Shown here piece by piece: positions 9,800 through 22,205 of a stretch of 60,236 nucleotides of DNA; within the stretch, counting starts at the first letter, position 1; the number at the start of each line of letters is the position of its first letter. The stretch is from positions 212,185,561 through 212,245,796 of the forward strand of contig JBOZIK010000001.1 in NCBI GenBank assembly GCA_051453625.1, read 5' to 3'. Origin of the DNA: Welwitschia mirabilis. Taxonomy: Eukaryota > Gnetophyta > Gnetopsida > Welwitschiales. A program made the position numbers and the translations under genes. The notes under the pieces were generated by a model, which was not told the origin of the DNA, did no database searches, and saw only the letters and a list, made by a program, of their open reading frames with translations.

Positions 9800-10860
9800 T
9801 GAATATAATGTTAAATTTATTTGCATGAATGATTGCTAAAGTTGGTTTTCTCTTATGTTTGATTTTCTTCACTTCTTCCTAGTCATTCTTTGTCATCTTT
9901 TCATCCTTCTTGCATTTCTCCCCTATGTGCCCATTTTCACTACACTTTAAACATTATATTAGAGTATTTTTAACCTCTAAATTAAAAATTGACTCACCAC
10001 ACAAAATATCCAAAATAATTTTGTTAGCTTTAAAGCTATTTGGTCTCATATACATATAGATTCTAGTGATCACCATTCTTGCTATTAGATCCATGTTTTT
10101 ATCAAGCTTGATAACCTCTTCTAGCATATCTCTTAGTTATCTAAAAAAAACTCTAAGTGTCATGTCTCTAAGTGTAGGTTTGAAATATGAATTTACATTG
10201 GAATATTTTAAAAAATAATAGGTTTATTAAGAAATAAAAGAAGATCATTTAGTTAAGGCTAAACTCCTACGACGAAAGAAACAAGGACCTCCTACTAGAA
10301 CCTTGTCCTTTTCCTCTTCAGTGTTAAAAATAAAATGTAATAACCTATCTCTAAGAGGAATTACCTTGTAGCTTACAAAAAATTTTTGGTTGGATCATAA
10401 TCACACTTTCTTAATGAATGGGAGACCACATGAATACTAAAATTTGTCAATGAGGCTATTTTTGAAATGAGCCTCTAAATTCCTTAAGTATCTCTCTGAG
10501 ATATTTGTGCGAATGATGTCTTCTTTATGCTTAAAGCCAAAGTCCAAGTTTGGAAAGCCCACATATGATTTGGTACTTAAAGATTCTGCTACCATTGAGG
10601 GTAAAGATACTAGCTCTCACTTCTACTACTAGAGACATCTCAAATTTACTTGAGCCCATCGTTTCAAGTTTTTAGGATTTGTGAGGCACCGATTGGAAAA
10701 CCTTATCTGAGGGATAGGAAAATCAACATGAGGTCTAAGCATTACTGTTGTGCCCTTTTGAGTTTTCATAGTAATGATATTACTAAGGATCCTACTAAGG
10801 GCATGTTGAAGACATACTAAAACCCACTTCACTTGTTGTATAATCTGAAGGAACCCTAAC
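9800..10860 (-). pseudogene. LINE ORF1 (gag-like) with CCHC knuckle
   Basis: On the minus strand a decayed ORF carries EEVIKLDKNMDLIARMVITR followed about 40 residues later by CLKCSENGHIGEKC (about 9900-9950), a perfect C-x2-C-x4-H-x4-C knuckle. This layout (DUF4283-like body, then knuckle) is that of ORF1 of plant L1 elements, which binds the element RNA. A lysine-rich tail follows. Stops flank the knuckle. The 10629-10832 stretch is probably an upstream part of the same ORF. Confidence 0.65.
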
Positions 10861-10949
10861 TAAACCTCTAAAGAAAAATGATAGTGTGGAGAAGCCCTAC
10901 TAGAAGGAAATCGCAACTATTTTAGTGCATGAACGATACTCCTAATTTG

Positions 10950-12359
10950 GGTGTATGACATCCCTCTGATTAAAGCCAAATGCTTTAAAGACAAATCCTA
11001 GTAGCACTTCTCCCTTCAAAATGTCTTTTAAAGTTATACCACTTAGGTTATTATTTTGAATTTTATTTTAAATACATTCATCTATAATTTTACACTTAGA
11101 CTTAGAATATCCTTTCAAATGGTATCTCTTACACTTTATCTAATGATAGACTTTTTTAATTCTTTAAATCATTTTCTTAGTTTGATTTCTATAGATAACC
11201 ATTTTTATCTTACTTAATCTTATCCCACTTGTTATCATAGTCTTCTTTTTTAGTTTTATATCTGCAATTACTATTATAGTTTGCTTCTTGACTTATGAAA
11301 CTATTTAGTATGTTATTTCACTCATGAGCATTATATTTATCATTAAGAACTATGAGGATCATGCTTAATGTCTTAAAATTAATGATGTTTAGTTTGGTCT
11401 CACTTGAAATAACTAGGTTATAAATTAGTATTACTTGCACATTCTTTATTAAGAATTCTCAAACTATACACTATAACTAGTGGTTCTTGTTGAGAATCTT
11501 CTTACTACCTTTACATTTTTTTTAACAACTTATAATGCCTTGTGTTATTTTATGTAAAGACTAGTTATTCTATTTTGAAGATAGATGAATTTTGTGCTTA
11601 ATTCTCAGTGAATGTTATACTTGATGTTTTTACAATATTATATGTAATTACAATTTTTTACCATTTCATGATTTCATTTATTTGTAATCAAAAGAATAAT
11701 AGAAGATAAAACATCATTAACTATTATCCATTTTGTAATAATTTCATGACTTGATGGTGGTTGTGAATAACTATTTCCCTCTAGATGTACTATATACATT
11801 TTTTTAACTTTAATTATCTAACAGAACATATATTATACCCTTTGTCCTAATTAATTCTTATATATCAACATACTATTAACATAAAAATCAATATGACATA
11901 AATAATAAGCATATGTTATACTTACATGCATATTACCATGGACTAATTTCATTAATTGGGTGATAGTTCACATTGTGGAAGACTCATTTTTCACTAAGAA
12001 GATTGTGGTTCAAAATTTTAGATACCTTGCTTGACATACTATCAAGTCGTAAGGTTAACTAAATCATTTGTATCACCTACTGTGACGGTTGTCCTCTTAG
12101 GGAGGTGGGAATATGATCACTAGGAATTTTAAAGTTTAATGCTCCCTTTTTATTAGGGACATCTTTTAATCATTAGTTTCTTTAATATTGTTAACAGCTA
12201 ATGACTAATAATTTATACATTTTAATTTCAGGAGTATATTTTTGAGTGTGAAAGTTCTAGTGATCATACCTCATCCCTCAAAGTATAGCCATCATTATCA
12301 TCCAAATGAATGACTTAATATACTAAAGACCTCATAATATAATAATCACATTATTTAAA
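10950..12359. other. AT-rich stretch, possible minus-strand copia gag
   Basis: No intact gene. On the minus strand around 11280-11060 there is a charged stretch (YDNKWDKIK) followed by a lysine/histidine-rich string (KCKRYHLKGYSKSK) that loosely resembles a copia gag zinc-knuckle region with lost cysteines. The similarity is weak. 11600-12359 shows nothing I can identify. Confidence 0.3.
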
Positions 12360-12429
12360 GGTTTAAATTGATGACCTTCTAAATGAAGGACGAGTGTCAA
12401 ACTAAGTGCATTACCATCTTATTAGCCAA
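12360..12429 (-). repeat. tRNA-derived SINE-like head (putative)
   Basis: Read on the minus strand: TGGCTAATAAGATGGTAATG, then an intervening ~25 bp, then AAGGTCATCAATTTAAACC. Layout and spacing resemble the Pol III A box (TGGCNNAGTGG-like) and B box (GGTTCAAACC-like) of plant tRNA-derived SINEs. Both boxes have mismatches and no 3' tail or target duplication was found, so this is a degraded candidate only. Confidence 0.35.
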
Positions 12430-14100
12430 GAATTGCATTATCATATTAACACCCATAATAGTAATTCCATGAAACACTAAATATGTTATTTAAATAAATG
12501 ATCTTAATATTTAATAACTAATACAACAACTAATAATATTTGCAAAAATTTCTAATCAAATAATAGTCCAAGTGTTGACACACTTGTCTTGTAATTAAGA
12601 GAGTATGTGTTTAAACCTTTCAATGTCTTATTTCATACACTATAAGAGTTTTGAAAACATAGATGATGAAAATGCTTTTGATTATGTTTACTAGATAATT
12701 TTATTAAATTTTTAATCTAATAATATCTCCTCTCCTTATGTTTTTGTGGAAGTTGCTTTCTTTTTTGAAAAAAGCTTACAGTTAAAGTAAATGGAATTTT
12801 CAAACCATGAAACATTATGATTTTGAAAGCTTGATATTTTTAAAAATACTTTTTCTTCATAAATATTTTGTAACCTTACATGGTAATTACTACTCTAGAT
12901 ATTGGATTTTTTTGTCATCACTAAATTATCCTTATTATCAATAAATGGCCATTAAATTTGAATCTAGATTTACTAAATTATACTAGAATTTTTTACCAAC
13001 TTAAATTGAAAATTATTCTAATCATTTTTTCAGTAGTTGAGTAGGGCATTTTTACTAGTATAAATTTAACTATGAAACAAAAAACTCTTTCATTACCTAA
13101 TGTTATTCCTTGCACATGCTACATTATAGAGATTGCTTCACAACATAAGAAGAAAGAATTAAAACTTAAGATGAGTAACACGAATTATGTTTAGAAAGTT
13201 ACATATTATAATGTGAAGAGATGCTATCACTACTATCGATAAAAAAATGTTGTTTATTCTTAAATAGTTAATCCCTTTTCCTTAACCTCTAATAGGGCAT
13301 TACATCTTTTTCAATGTAATGGTGTAAACCATTTCTTAACTCTAAAAGGAAAGTTAAATTTTGAAGATAATTAGCAATGTCAGCATACCAAGATTTCTCT
13401 TACAAAGCTAGAAGATGCTTACTAGGAAATTCATCATCTATAGGTATGGAATTGAAAGAAAGAAAGAAATGTATAATAAAATATAAGTGTCCAACCATAA
13501 CATTTTCTATACATTTATTATTCCTAATCTCTATCTTATATTATTATAATGGTAAAAGCCTTTTATAATTCTAACTTTAAAATATTTTTAATTTGTTAAA
13601 TATTTAAGAGAAAAATGATCAACAAAAATAATAGTTTTTGCAAATATAGGATATAATCTAAAGTTTTCTAAGGTAAAAATTCTAAGTAAAATCACTTTTT
13701 AGTTATTGTATAATTTACTTGAGGATCTCATAATACTTTACTTACATAGTAATTAAAATATTATTTTTCATCTCTCCTTTGCTCTATCATGGCTCTTACA
13801 GCATAAACATTTACATCACAAAGAGTATAAAAGGAAGTAGCCAATTATGAGGTTGTAAGACAAAGGCTAAATTTATAAATTATGTTGAAGTTTCAAATGG
13901 AAATTAGCATTTAAGAGTACATTCAAATGATGCATCTTTAATGAAAAGAATAAGCAAATATCTGAAGGTTTTAATAAAACATTAAATAGATACTCTATAA
14001 TAACAAACATATCTAAGAAAATATCTTACATATTTAATAATTTTAGGAATGATAAATAATAATTTAAACTTTACAAGGTCTATTTCGAACCCATTTTATA
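12430..14100. other. AT-rich stretch without recognisable genes
   Basis: Very AT-rich sequence with no supported coding region. By position, the part next to 14100 could be the decayed RNase H/integrase end of the minus-strand gypsy element that follows, but no motif is visible to support it. Confidence 0.5.
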
Positions 14101-15700
14101 TACTACACATCCTAAAATAATACCCTTAGTAACTATAAAATAATAATTCTCCTTCGCTAAGAAGAATATTCTTCTCTTCACAACTTGCAAGAAAAAGTTT
14201 AAGATGATTTAAAAAGGACTCAAAAGTTTTACCAAAAGTAAGAAAATTAACTATAAATATTTTAATGAATTTTTCAATCATATTTGAAAATATTCTTATC
14301 ATGTGATGTTGAAAAGTAGCTAGGGCATTACGTAGGCAAAAGGGCATACATTTATAAGAAAAATTTCCAAATATACATGTAAAATTTGACTTTCCTTAAT
14401 ATTCAAGAATAATTTATATCTAGTTAGAACTAAAATATCAATCTAAGAAATAGTACTTCTTATGACAAACTAATTTTTATAAAGTTTGATCAACAAATGA
14501 GAAAGGGAAGTGGCCTTTAAGAGTTTAATGTGTTTATTTTTTTACAATCAAAACAAATTTTTCATCTTACTTTTACTTTCACTAAACTATGATAATTATT
14601 TTTATTCTTATTCATAATGATTTTAAACTATTAGGTACAATTTGAATAACACTAACCCAGCCACTATCAAAGATTGGATAGACAATATTAGCATTTAATA
14701 ACTTAATAACTTCATCGTTACTTATTTTATGTGAGGATTAAGTCTACATTGATGTTCTTATATTGTGCTTAGCATTTTCTTATTAGTGAATTAGTTTCAT
14801 GCTTATGTTATGATCAAAACCTTCTAAATTAAAAATAGTTCATACTATCACCTCCTTTTATTGCTTTCACAAAGAAATTAAAGATTCCTATAATGATGTT
14901 AAAGAGTTTAGCATATGTGACTATAAGAAAAGAGTTATTATATTCTAAAAATACATATTTTATGTCTTTTAAAAGAGGTCTAAGTTTAATATTTGGAGTA
15001 CACTCATTACTAGAAAATTGCATTTATAGCATATGATAAAGGCTTAAATCTTAGTATCCATTCTAATATTTCATGTTAGAGATTCTCATCCATTACAAGT
15101 GGTGATCCCTCACGTGGCTCACATAATGGGTGATTTTCCATAAACGAGAAAGACTCTAACATAGTTCTAAATGACTTCTTAACTATAGCATTCCTAAAGT
15201 TGATGAGATATTAAAATTAGTAAGGGATGGCTTACTCAAAATAAGTGAGAATCCCTTAGGGTTATCTTCCATTTCTAATACAACGAAGTCAATTAGGTAG
15301 TAAATTTTATCATCTTTGTTAAAACATCTTCTAGTATTTCCTTATGAATTTTGATTAAATGTTCATCAAGATGAAAAGTCATTCTTATATTCTTTAGTCT
15401 TTCAAACTAAAGTTCCTTATGTAATAAAGGCACATTATGTTCATAGTAATTTTTTAATCTAAAAAATGCCTTATCTATTCCTTTTTTATCACTAACACAT
15501 GTTATAGTTAAGGAACTATGATTTTTATATTTTAATGAAATTTTTTTTGAACTATAACACTTATTTATTATGACAGAAAAAAATTCTTTAGATTCATCTC
15601 ATTTTCCACTATGTAGATATATTTAAGAAGTTTTACATGCAAATGCATTGGTTTATATTAGTACAGCTAGAGGTATGGATGACTTAGAAGAGGTTAGCAA
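14100..15700 (-). mobile_element. Athila/Tat-like Ty3/gypsy pol relic
   Basis: Minus strand, from high to low coordinates: a protease end (FVVLEMED at about 15290), a linker (SNECTPNIKLRPLLKDIKY, 14960-15015), then RT: SGWVSVIQIVPNS, GHFPFSFVDQTL, YYFLD, NFTCIFGNFSYKCMPFCLRN, and ALATFQHHM (14350-14290). These match the Athila/Tat pattern (D-S-x-W-V-S-P-V-Q, H-F-P-L-P-F-I-D, F-x-Y-x-x-M-P-F-G-L-C-N-A-P-A-T-F-Q). The catalytic box reads IFIVNFLTFG where IxxDDF is expected, so it is dead. No LTRs were located. Gag would be expected above 15700 but is not visible. Confidence 0.8.
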
Positions 15701-17166
15701 CACAAAATCACTAGATGTCATACTTGGAGTGGCATGGCTATCCATGTAAGTCAAGGAAATATCACACATTTATCACATTGACTAGACTGATAATATGTAC
15801 ATTTATTATCAAGAGTCATAATCTTACTAAGGGTCAATTATAACATTAATCAATTATAATGTTATTATTAAGTGATAACTCATATTTGCTAATATCCCTC
15901 CTTGTTTTTAAGATTATGGAATGTTAAAACATGCCATACGATGGAACTCATAAACTTGTATTATTAAGAATAATCTAATCATGTTATGATGTTAGTTCTT
16001 AGTTTAGAGTTTTCATAAGAATCCACATAGAACATAACATTGCTTTGAGAACATTTAAGTTGCTTAAGTAATGGTTACTTAGGTGTGAAATATACAACTT
16101 ACCTTTTACTCTTTACTTCAAATTAATAGTATTCCTAAGAGACATGTTATCTCTTTAAACTATTTCATACTTGTATTAAGTAATATGAATATATACATAA
16201 GATCATACATTATCTCATCTATAGTTAAAACTTATGTTCACAATGACTATATTAAGTCTATACTGTATTTCAAAAAACCAAAAAAAAATGATTTCATAAC
16301 ATCAACCATTAGTTACTCAACATAAAAACTTTTAATACTTCATATTTATCGCATGGTGTTTATAATCATAGTATGACACTAACACACTTCATAGGATCTA
16401 TCATAGAGATCATACTTCTTTAATAACATGTTGGTATGGGTACTAACACTTACTCTAACTTATAATTCTATCTTAGACAAAACATTGGTATAGACTTATC
16501 TTTTGTAGGTTCCTTATCATAAAACCATGATTTCAATTTTCTTAAGTTATTAATTTTATTGTCACAATTTTATATCCTTCATCCCATAACTTAACAACCT
16601 TTGAAATGTATCATTCATGGTACTAAATATATGTTAACATGTAATCTACTTTTTCAGTTATTTTGTTTTTAAAGTACTTACTATATTAACTATTTTCTTT
16701 AGATAGTGTAACATGAATTAGTTTTCCACAGAAGATCATTTAAAATCATTTGAAATAAAATCCTAGATTATCTAATCTTATGTATAATACATCATCTTAG
16801 TGATCTATACTTGCAAAAACTATACCTTACTCAGAAAATTAAGGAGTACATAGATTCTTTATAAATAATCAAAATAACAAGAGTTACAAAAAATTATCCA
16901 TTCTTATTATTTTAATAGTTTAGCAAGAGTCTTTCCTTTATAATCTCTACTTTCAAAATGAAGTTCTATAATAGAGTTCTATAGTAGGTTTTAAAGGTTG
17001 AGGTGTTATGGCTAATGCTTCTACTGGTGTCGATTCTGTAACTTTACTAAGCTTAATTTTTTTCTCCTCTACTTATTATATTCTTTACTATAACTCAAAA
17101 ATGATATCCTTTTATTATAAAATATCTTTATCTTTAGTTACAAGTTAATTTATTTTATTTTCTAAT
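15700..17166. other. AT-rich stretch without recognisable genes
   Basis: No coding sequence, RNA gene or repeat structure that I can support. It lies where gag of the minus-strand Athila-like element would be expected. Confidence 0.5.
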
Positions 17167-17512
17167 AATTGTTTTAGTTCTAGATTTTATTATCAAAGTT
17201 AATTGATCATAGTTTCTTTTTCCTCAATCTATCTAATATGCTACTCCACTTTATAGTTCCAAGCTTTACATACTTTATCCTTATAGTTNNNNNNNNNNNN
17301 NNNNNNNNNNNNNNNNNNNNNNNNNNNNNNNNNNNNNNNNNNNNNNNNNNNNNNNNNNNNNNNNNNNNNNNNNNNNNNNNNNNNNNNNATATTTGTTTTA
17401 TTTCTAGATTTTATTATCAAAGTTAATTGATCTTAGTTTCTTTTTCCTCAATCTATCTATTATGCTACTCCACTTTATAGTTCCAAGATTTACATACTTT
17501 ATCCTTATAGTT
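17167..17512. repeat. ~125-bp direct duplication flanking a 100-N gap
   Basis: 17167-17288 and 17389-17512 are almost the same sequence (both contain TCAAAGTTAATTGATC, CTCAATCTATCTA and TACATACTTTATCCTTATAG), with only a few differences, separated by exactly 100 N. A scaffold gap of default size between near-identical ends points to two unmerged contig ends or alleles rather than a biological tandem repeat. Confidence 0.85.
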
Positions 17513-19080
17513 AATAATCTTAGTGGTAAAGTAGGATAAAACTGCATGTGGAGCTTCTTTCTTGTTCTTCTTTAATGCTTCCACTAAAAGGCTAAACATG
17601 AATTTTTCAACTAGTTTATGTCTTTTCTCTATTTTCTTAGTTGCATGATTAATAAATCAGATTTAGCTAGACTTTCTAATAAAAGGCTAAGATTTATGTT
17701 ATGAGACCTAAATTAAAAAAGTACAAAATAAAGTAACCTATCCTTTAGTTCATCCATAATAAAATCTTTCTTTTATTCAATTCAAGAAATGGCATTTATT
17801 TGTAATTCTATTTGGTCATATTTAGAACCAATCTATGTAATAAATAGAAGATAAAACATTTTAATAAAATGTTAATTTGTGGCTAAATGTATATAGGCCT
17901 TACAAATAATGATGTCAACACACTCATATATCTGTTTGCTAATGTTCATTATACTTGATGAAACTAGGTCCAATAATTATGGTTCTCCCCTAAATGGATC
18001 CTTAAATGTGATTTCTTTTCTTCTCCTTCCCAACCCCCTTTCTCCCCATCTCCTCCCTTTATTCTTTCCCCTTTTTTGGATTTACCTTCTTGGTCATTTT
18101 TTATCCTATAAGACTTAGGTAGCTAGCATCTGAAAGGCTATACTCTAGTAGGAGTTTGAATCTTAACTTATCAAGAAGTAGGTGGCTAGACTACTCATTC
18201 AACCATACTGAAGTCAGTTAGCTAATAAGGGCTACACTTGTAATATGGCTATAATGATAGGTTTCAACCCACATAGAGTCTTTTGGAGCATTTTTAACAT
18301 GGAAGATATGATGGTCATTCTTCCCCTAAAGTCACTTCTATGACTAAACATTGGGCTAACATTCTATAAAGGCTTTTTGGTCTCAATGATCTACCTTCTC
18401 TATTATTTTTTTATTATATGAATGCAAACTACCATGATTATAAGAATGATATCACAATGAAAGTGTCCCCTATTTCATTTATTAGCTTACCGCTTTTGAA
18501 TAATTTTAGTGTTATCATACAAATTTTTTACAATAACTTTGAATGGAAAAATGTTGTTTCTCATTTGGTGGTTCTTTATAAATACCATAACTTAAATCAT
18601 GAAATTCTCTTTCTATTATTACTTGGGATAATTCTATAGTTGATGACCACTAGCACCATTTTAGGAGACTTATTTAAGAAGTCTATAAAAATCTTTTTTG
18701 ACTTAGATAGATTGTCCCTAGTCTAAGGTAGGTAGTTCTTAAATAATGTTTTTATTATTTCTATCTTACTGTGATCTAAATATTTGATTTCATTTCCAAT
18801 GGATAGAGAGGCATAGAACCAATATTATACGTCATTTTCCTAACAAGATCGATCTCTAATAAAGCCTTCTAATATCTGCTTTGTATGTGTCTCATAATAG
18901 TTCCATTCTTATATGTGCTTAATGTGAGTCTTATAAGAATTTACTATATCCTATTAATTGAAAGAAAATAATAATTGTATGAATAGAGACTCTTTAAATA
19001 CTCAATTTACTATGTCTTCTAGGGGCTAAGAGTGAAATCAAGTTCACTTATTATAGATACAAAACTTGAAATCAGAACAA
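17513..19080. other. AT-rich stretch; pyrimidine tract
   Basis: No gene recognised. 18010-18085 is a strong C/T tract. An open stretch at 18418-18639 (74 codons, contains KVSPISFISLPLLNNFSV) has no family I recognise and is followed by stops. A 100-N gap begins at 19081. The minus strand here would be downstream of the glutamate synthase exon, but no further exon of that gene is visible. Confidence 0.45.
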
Positions 19081-19180
19081 NNNNNNNNNNNNNNNNNNNN
19101 NNNNNNNNNNNNNNNNNNNNNNNNNNNNNNNNNNNNNNNNNNNNNNNNNNNNNNNNNNNNNNNNNNNNNNNNNNNNNNNN
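19081..19180. other. assembly gap, 100 N
   Basis: Default-size scaffold gap inside what would be the first intron of the glutamate synthase remnant, about 75 bp past its splice donor. Confidence 0.99.
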
Positions 19181-19255
19181 TTTCTTTAGCCATTAACCAC
19201 GCAGACACCAATTTGGCAGTCAAGCTCACCATGCACTTCTTAACTACTCCCTCAC

Positions 19256-20122
19256 CTTGAAGAAAGTGAGCATATGTAGAAGTCCTTTACTCTGCCATGT
19301 TGTAAAATTAAAGCAGCTCTGATGGATACCATCGAAGTTCTCCTCAAAATATACATCTGTTGCTCGAAATCCACATTTGTTTTTGAGCTTTTGGTAAGAA
19401 AGACCCTCTTGACAACATGCTCAGGCTGACTTACACAAACTAGAATCTTCAGTTGGAACATGCCTTCACGCCAATACACGATGTTCTAGTGACTCTGCAA
19501 CTTTGCTAAAGATGTTCTTACTTTTCTCTCTCCATGTTTCCGAGGTCGGAAGGAAGAACATGCCAACAGCATAACGTCCTTGAGCTGGCAATTCAAATCT
19601 GTCACTTTTAGCAACCTCAACAAAGAAGTCATAAGGGAGAGTGATCAGAATTCCCGCACCATCCCCAGTATTACGCTCACAACCACAGGCACCACGGTGA
19701 GCCATTCTTTCAAGTATGATGATTACATCCTCCACCATTTTCTAAGAAGCGATACTAGAGAGCTCTGCAATGAAACCGACACCGCAAAAATCCCTGTCCA
19801 GAGCCGGATCGTACAAACCGAGCTGTTCGAATGGGATTTGAGGAAGTGCAGCCTTCATAGTCCGTAGTCTAAAAGGCCTTCCAGGGCCATCCGTAAATCA
19901 AAGATGCCTTTTTCCATACCTAAGAGATGCATATTCTCTCCACTTCCATGAGGAAATGCCTTTCAACAAATAAACACCGGAGGGCGACGAACCTCCAAGC
20001 CAAAGGGCCGAACGACGTGAAACACAAGAAGAGACAAATAAAGCCGCCACAGACTCACTGTGGTCCCTGAAACCAGATGACGCGGCAGACGAAAAACATC
20101 TTCTTCTCAAAGAAACCGCCAT
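19256..20122 (-). pseudogene. GLT1: NADH-glutamate synthase first exon, broken
   Basis: The minus strand from the ATG at 20122 reads a Ser/Arg-rich, transit-peptide-like start (MAVSLRRRCFSSAASS), then [61 protein letters not shown] and [20 protein letters not shown], ending in [10 protein letters not shown]. These match the N-terminus of plant plastid NADH-GOGAT, which makes two glutamates from glutamine and 2-oxoglutarate. HRGACGC...TGDGAG favours the NADH over the ferredoxin enzyme. The Cys of CGVGF is the glutamine-amidotransferase nucleophile and is intact. The frame is broken by TGA (19898-19900), TAG (19742-19744), TGA for Trp (19466-19468) and a small indel near 19425. The end CAAG/GTGAGG is a good splice donor, so this is a genomic copy, not a processed one. 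No later exons are seen: probably a truncated pseudogene. Confidence 0.9.
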
Positions 20123-20548
20123 AACTCTTTGGTCCAGGCCAAATCTTTCACAAAACTAGCTCCTTAGAGGAAAACGCAGCTACAAAAATGTAGGAACAAC
20201 AGTCATTTGAGACAAAAAATAGAACAACCCAACAAAAAGGATCCAAGAATCAGCAAAACGAAAGGGGAGAGCAGGCATGGGAAGTGGCTCCAAAAATCTC
20301 TCCAGTCCAAGTTACACCACCCATCTTCTTAGCCAACAATACCCATCAATAACGACCCTGTCAAACGGAAGCTGGTAGAACTTTAACATTGCCTTCAAGG
20401 TTAACAAACATGCAACATTAATGCCTATCCTGGCAAGCCATCTGCAATCGCCAACTTAGCTGACAAGCGGCCTGCAACCTCCAACACCATAGCACAATCG
20501 CCTTAATTCCATCGGTACTCCATTTAATTCGAATCCAGTGGACATCAT
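20123..20548 (-). other. upstream flank of GLT1 remnant
   Basis: This flank is less AT-rich than most of the window and would hold the 5' leader and promoter of the glutamate synthase copy. I see no clear TATA box. At 20430-20490 a short internal repeat (minus-strand reading WRLQAACQLSWRLQMACQ) shows a ~27-bp duplication. A 655-N gap begins at 20549. Confidence 0.4.
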
Positions 20549-21203
20549 NNNNNNNNNNNNNNNNNNNNNNNNNNNNNNNNNNNNNNNNNNNNNNNNNNNN
20601 NNNNNNNNNNNNNNNNNNNNNNNNNNNNNNNNNNNNNNNNNNNNNNNNNNNNNNNNNNNNNNNNNNNNNNNNNNNNNNNNNNNNNNNNNNNNNNNNNNNN
20701 NNNNNNNNNNNNNNNNNNNNNNNNNNNNNNNNNNNNNNNNNNNNNNNNNNNNNNNNNNNNNNNNNNNNNNNNNNNNNNNNNNNNNNNNNNNNNNNNNNNN
20801 NNNNNNNNNNNNNNNNNNNNNNNNNNNNNNNNNNNNNNNNNNNNNNNNNNNNNNNNNNNNNNNNNNNNNNNNNNNNNNNNNNNNNNNNNNNNNNNNNNNN
20901 NNNNNNNNNNNNNNNNNNNNNNNNNNNNNNNNNNNNNNNNNNNNNNNNNNNNNNNNNNNNNNNNNNNNNNNNNNNNNNNNNNNNNNNNNNNNNNNNNNNN
21001 NNNNNNNNNNNNNNNNNNNNNNNNNNNNNNNNNNNNNNNNNNNNNNNNNNNNNNNNNNNNNNNNNNNNNNNNNNNNNNNNNNNNNNNNNNNNNNNNNNNN
21101 NNNNNNNNNNNNNNNNNNNNNNNNNNNNNNNNNNNNNNNNNNNNNNNNNNNNNNNNNNNNNNNNNNNNNNNNNNNNNNNNNNNNNNNNNNNNNNNNNNNN
21201 NNN
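20549..21203. other. assembly gap, 655 N
   Basis: Run of N. Nothing can be read. Confidence 0.99.
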
Positions 21204-22205
21204 AAATAGATACCTCACATAATACAACACACTAGCATGAGTGAGAGTAGACCGGAAATGTTGTATTCACATAGAAGACTATGAGACAAGACTTGGATTA
21301 CTTTGCAAATGGAATATAGGAACTAGAAATAAGTAACAATATAGGAAATAAATGAATGTAAATGCAAATGCAAACTGCAACTAATTTAGATGGAATAAAA
21401 AGTGGAACTAATACTACTTTCTTTTAGCCTTAACAAAGGTTGCCCTTGATAATCTTTATCACCCAAGAAATTGTCACCAGATCAAGGGCAACATAGACTA
21501 TAAAGGTCATCAAAAAAACTAACATGAAAACATGAAAACAAAACAAGGTTTTTGTATTAAGAAGAGTAAAAAGCATTTGGATTACAAAATAGCCAAGCTT
21601 TAATGGAGGATACACAACCCTCCACCAAAGGAACGTATTTCTGTAACACTCAAGATGGATCTCCCGTCTTTCAATCTCTTATCATGAGAATTTCCAATGC
21701 AATAAAGATAAGAAAGAGAATCGAAGGGGGATTTATTTATAGGAACATAGAACAGAAATGACAGATAGAAGGTGCAACTAGACATGCTCATTTATAGGTA
21801 AGAAATGGACGAAACGGTCAATGGTCGACTACTAGAGTCTGTTATATGTCAGTGTCATCTTATCAGGTTGTCCAGATGATGAGGTGGATGACAGCTCTTC
21901 ATAAAAGTTTACTTAACATGTGATTCATTAGACAACTCAGCAGTCCATGTCAGCTGCCGTAATCTCGCCTATCGTCTGGACGACAGAGGGGACAACAGTC
22001 TTCTTTAATTACTTTATTAAGGAGAAACTTAACATTTTTGTTAGTAATCCTTTTTTAAACCTCTGTACATCAGAATGTGCCTTTAATACATCAAATCTAG
22101 GCAAAAATTATACATTTTCGAGATTTCCTATTGAATCTCAAAAATCCTTAGACTTGCACTTAAACCTATGTAAAAGTCCTGCAAAACAACTTATAACACC
22201 CCATC
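21204..22205 (-). repeat. LTR-like sequence, minus orientation (putative)
   Basis: On the minus strand the block starts TGTTATAAG near 22205. It contains a TATA-like TATAAATAAAT at about 21731-21742 and runs toward the 655-N gap. It has no coding capacity but more CpG than its surroundings, as expected of a younger LTR. No partner LTR, PBS or polypurine tract was found, so the call rests on start motif, TATA position and composition. Confidence 0.35.

Larger units (their letters stand above)
7785..10950 (-). mobile_element. L1-type LINE relic (ORF1 and start of ORF2)
   Basis: Read on the minus strand this holds an ORF1-type protein with a CCHC knuckle (about 10130-9800), then the beginning of ORF2 with an AP-endonuclease-like N-terminus (from about 8850). 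A 636-N gap (9112-9747) lies between them. ORF2 is cut off at the LTR boundary 7784, before any RT domain, which suggests the LTR element landed in the LINE or replaced its 3' part. All frames have stops. Confidence 0.75.

Noticed and set aside
18418-18639. 74-codon open stretch considered as a gene
   Set aside because: AT-rich, without family, splice or start support; it ends in stops and lies in repeat-like sequence.
19256-20122. Ferredoxin-dependent glutamate synthase as the identity of the GOGAT exon
   Set aside because: The block HRGACGC...TGDGAGI and the string QQMYILRR fit the NADH-type enzyme; the ferredoxin type differs at these positions.
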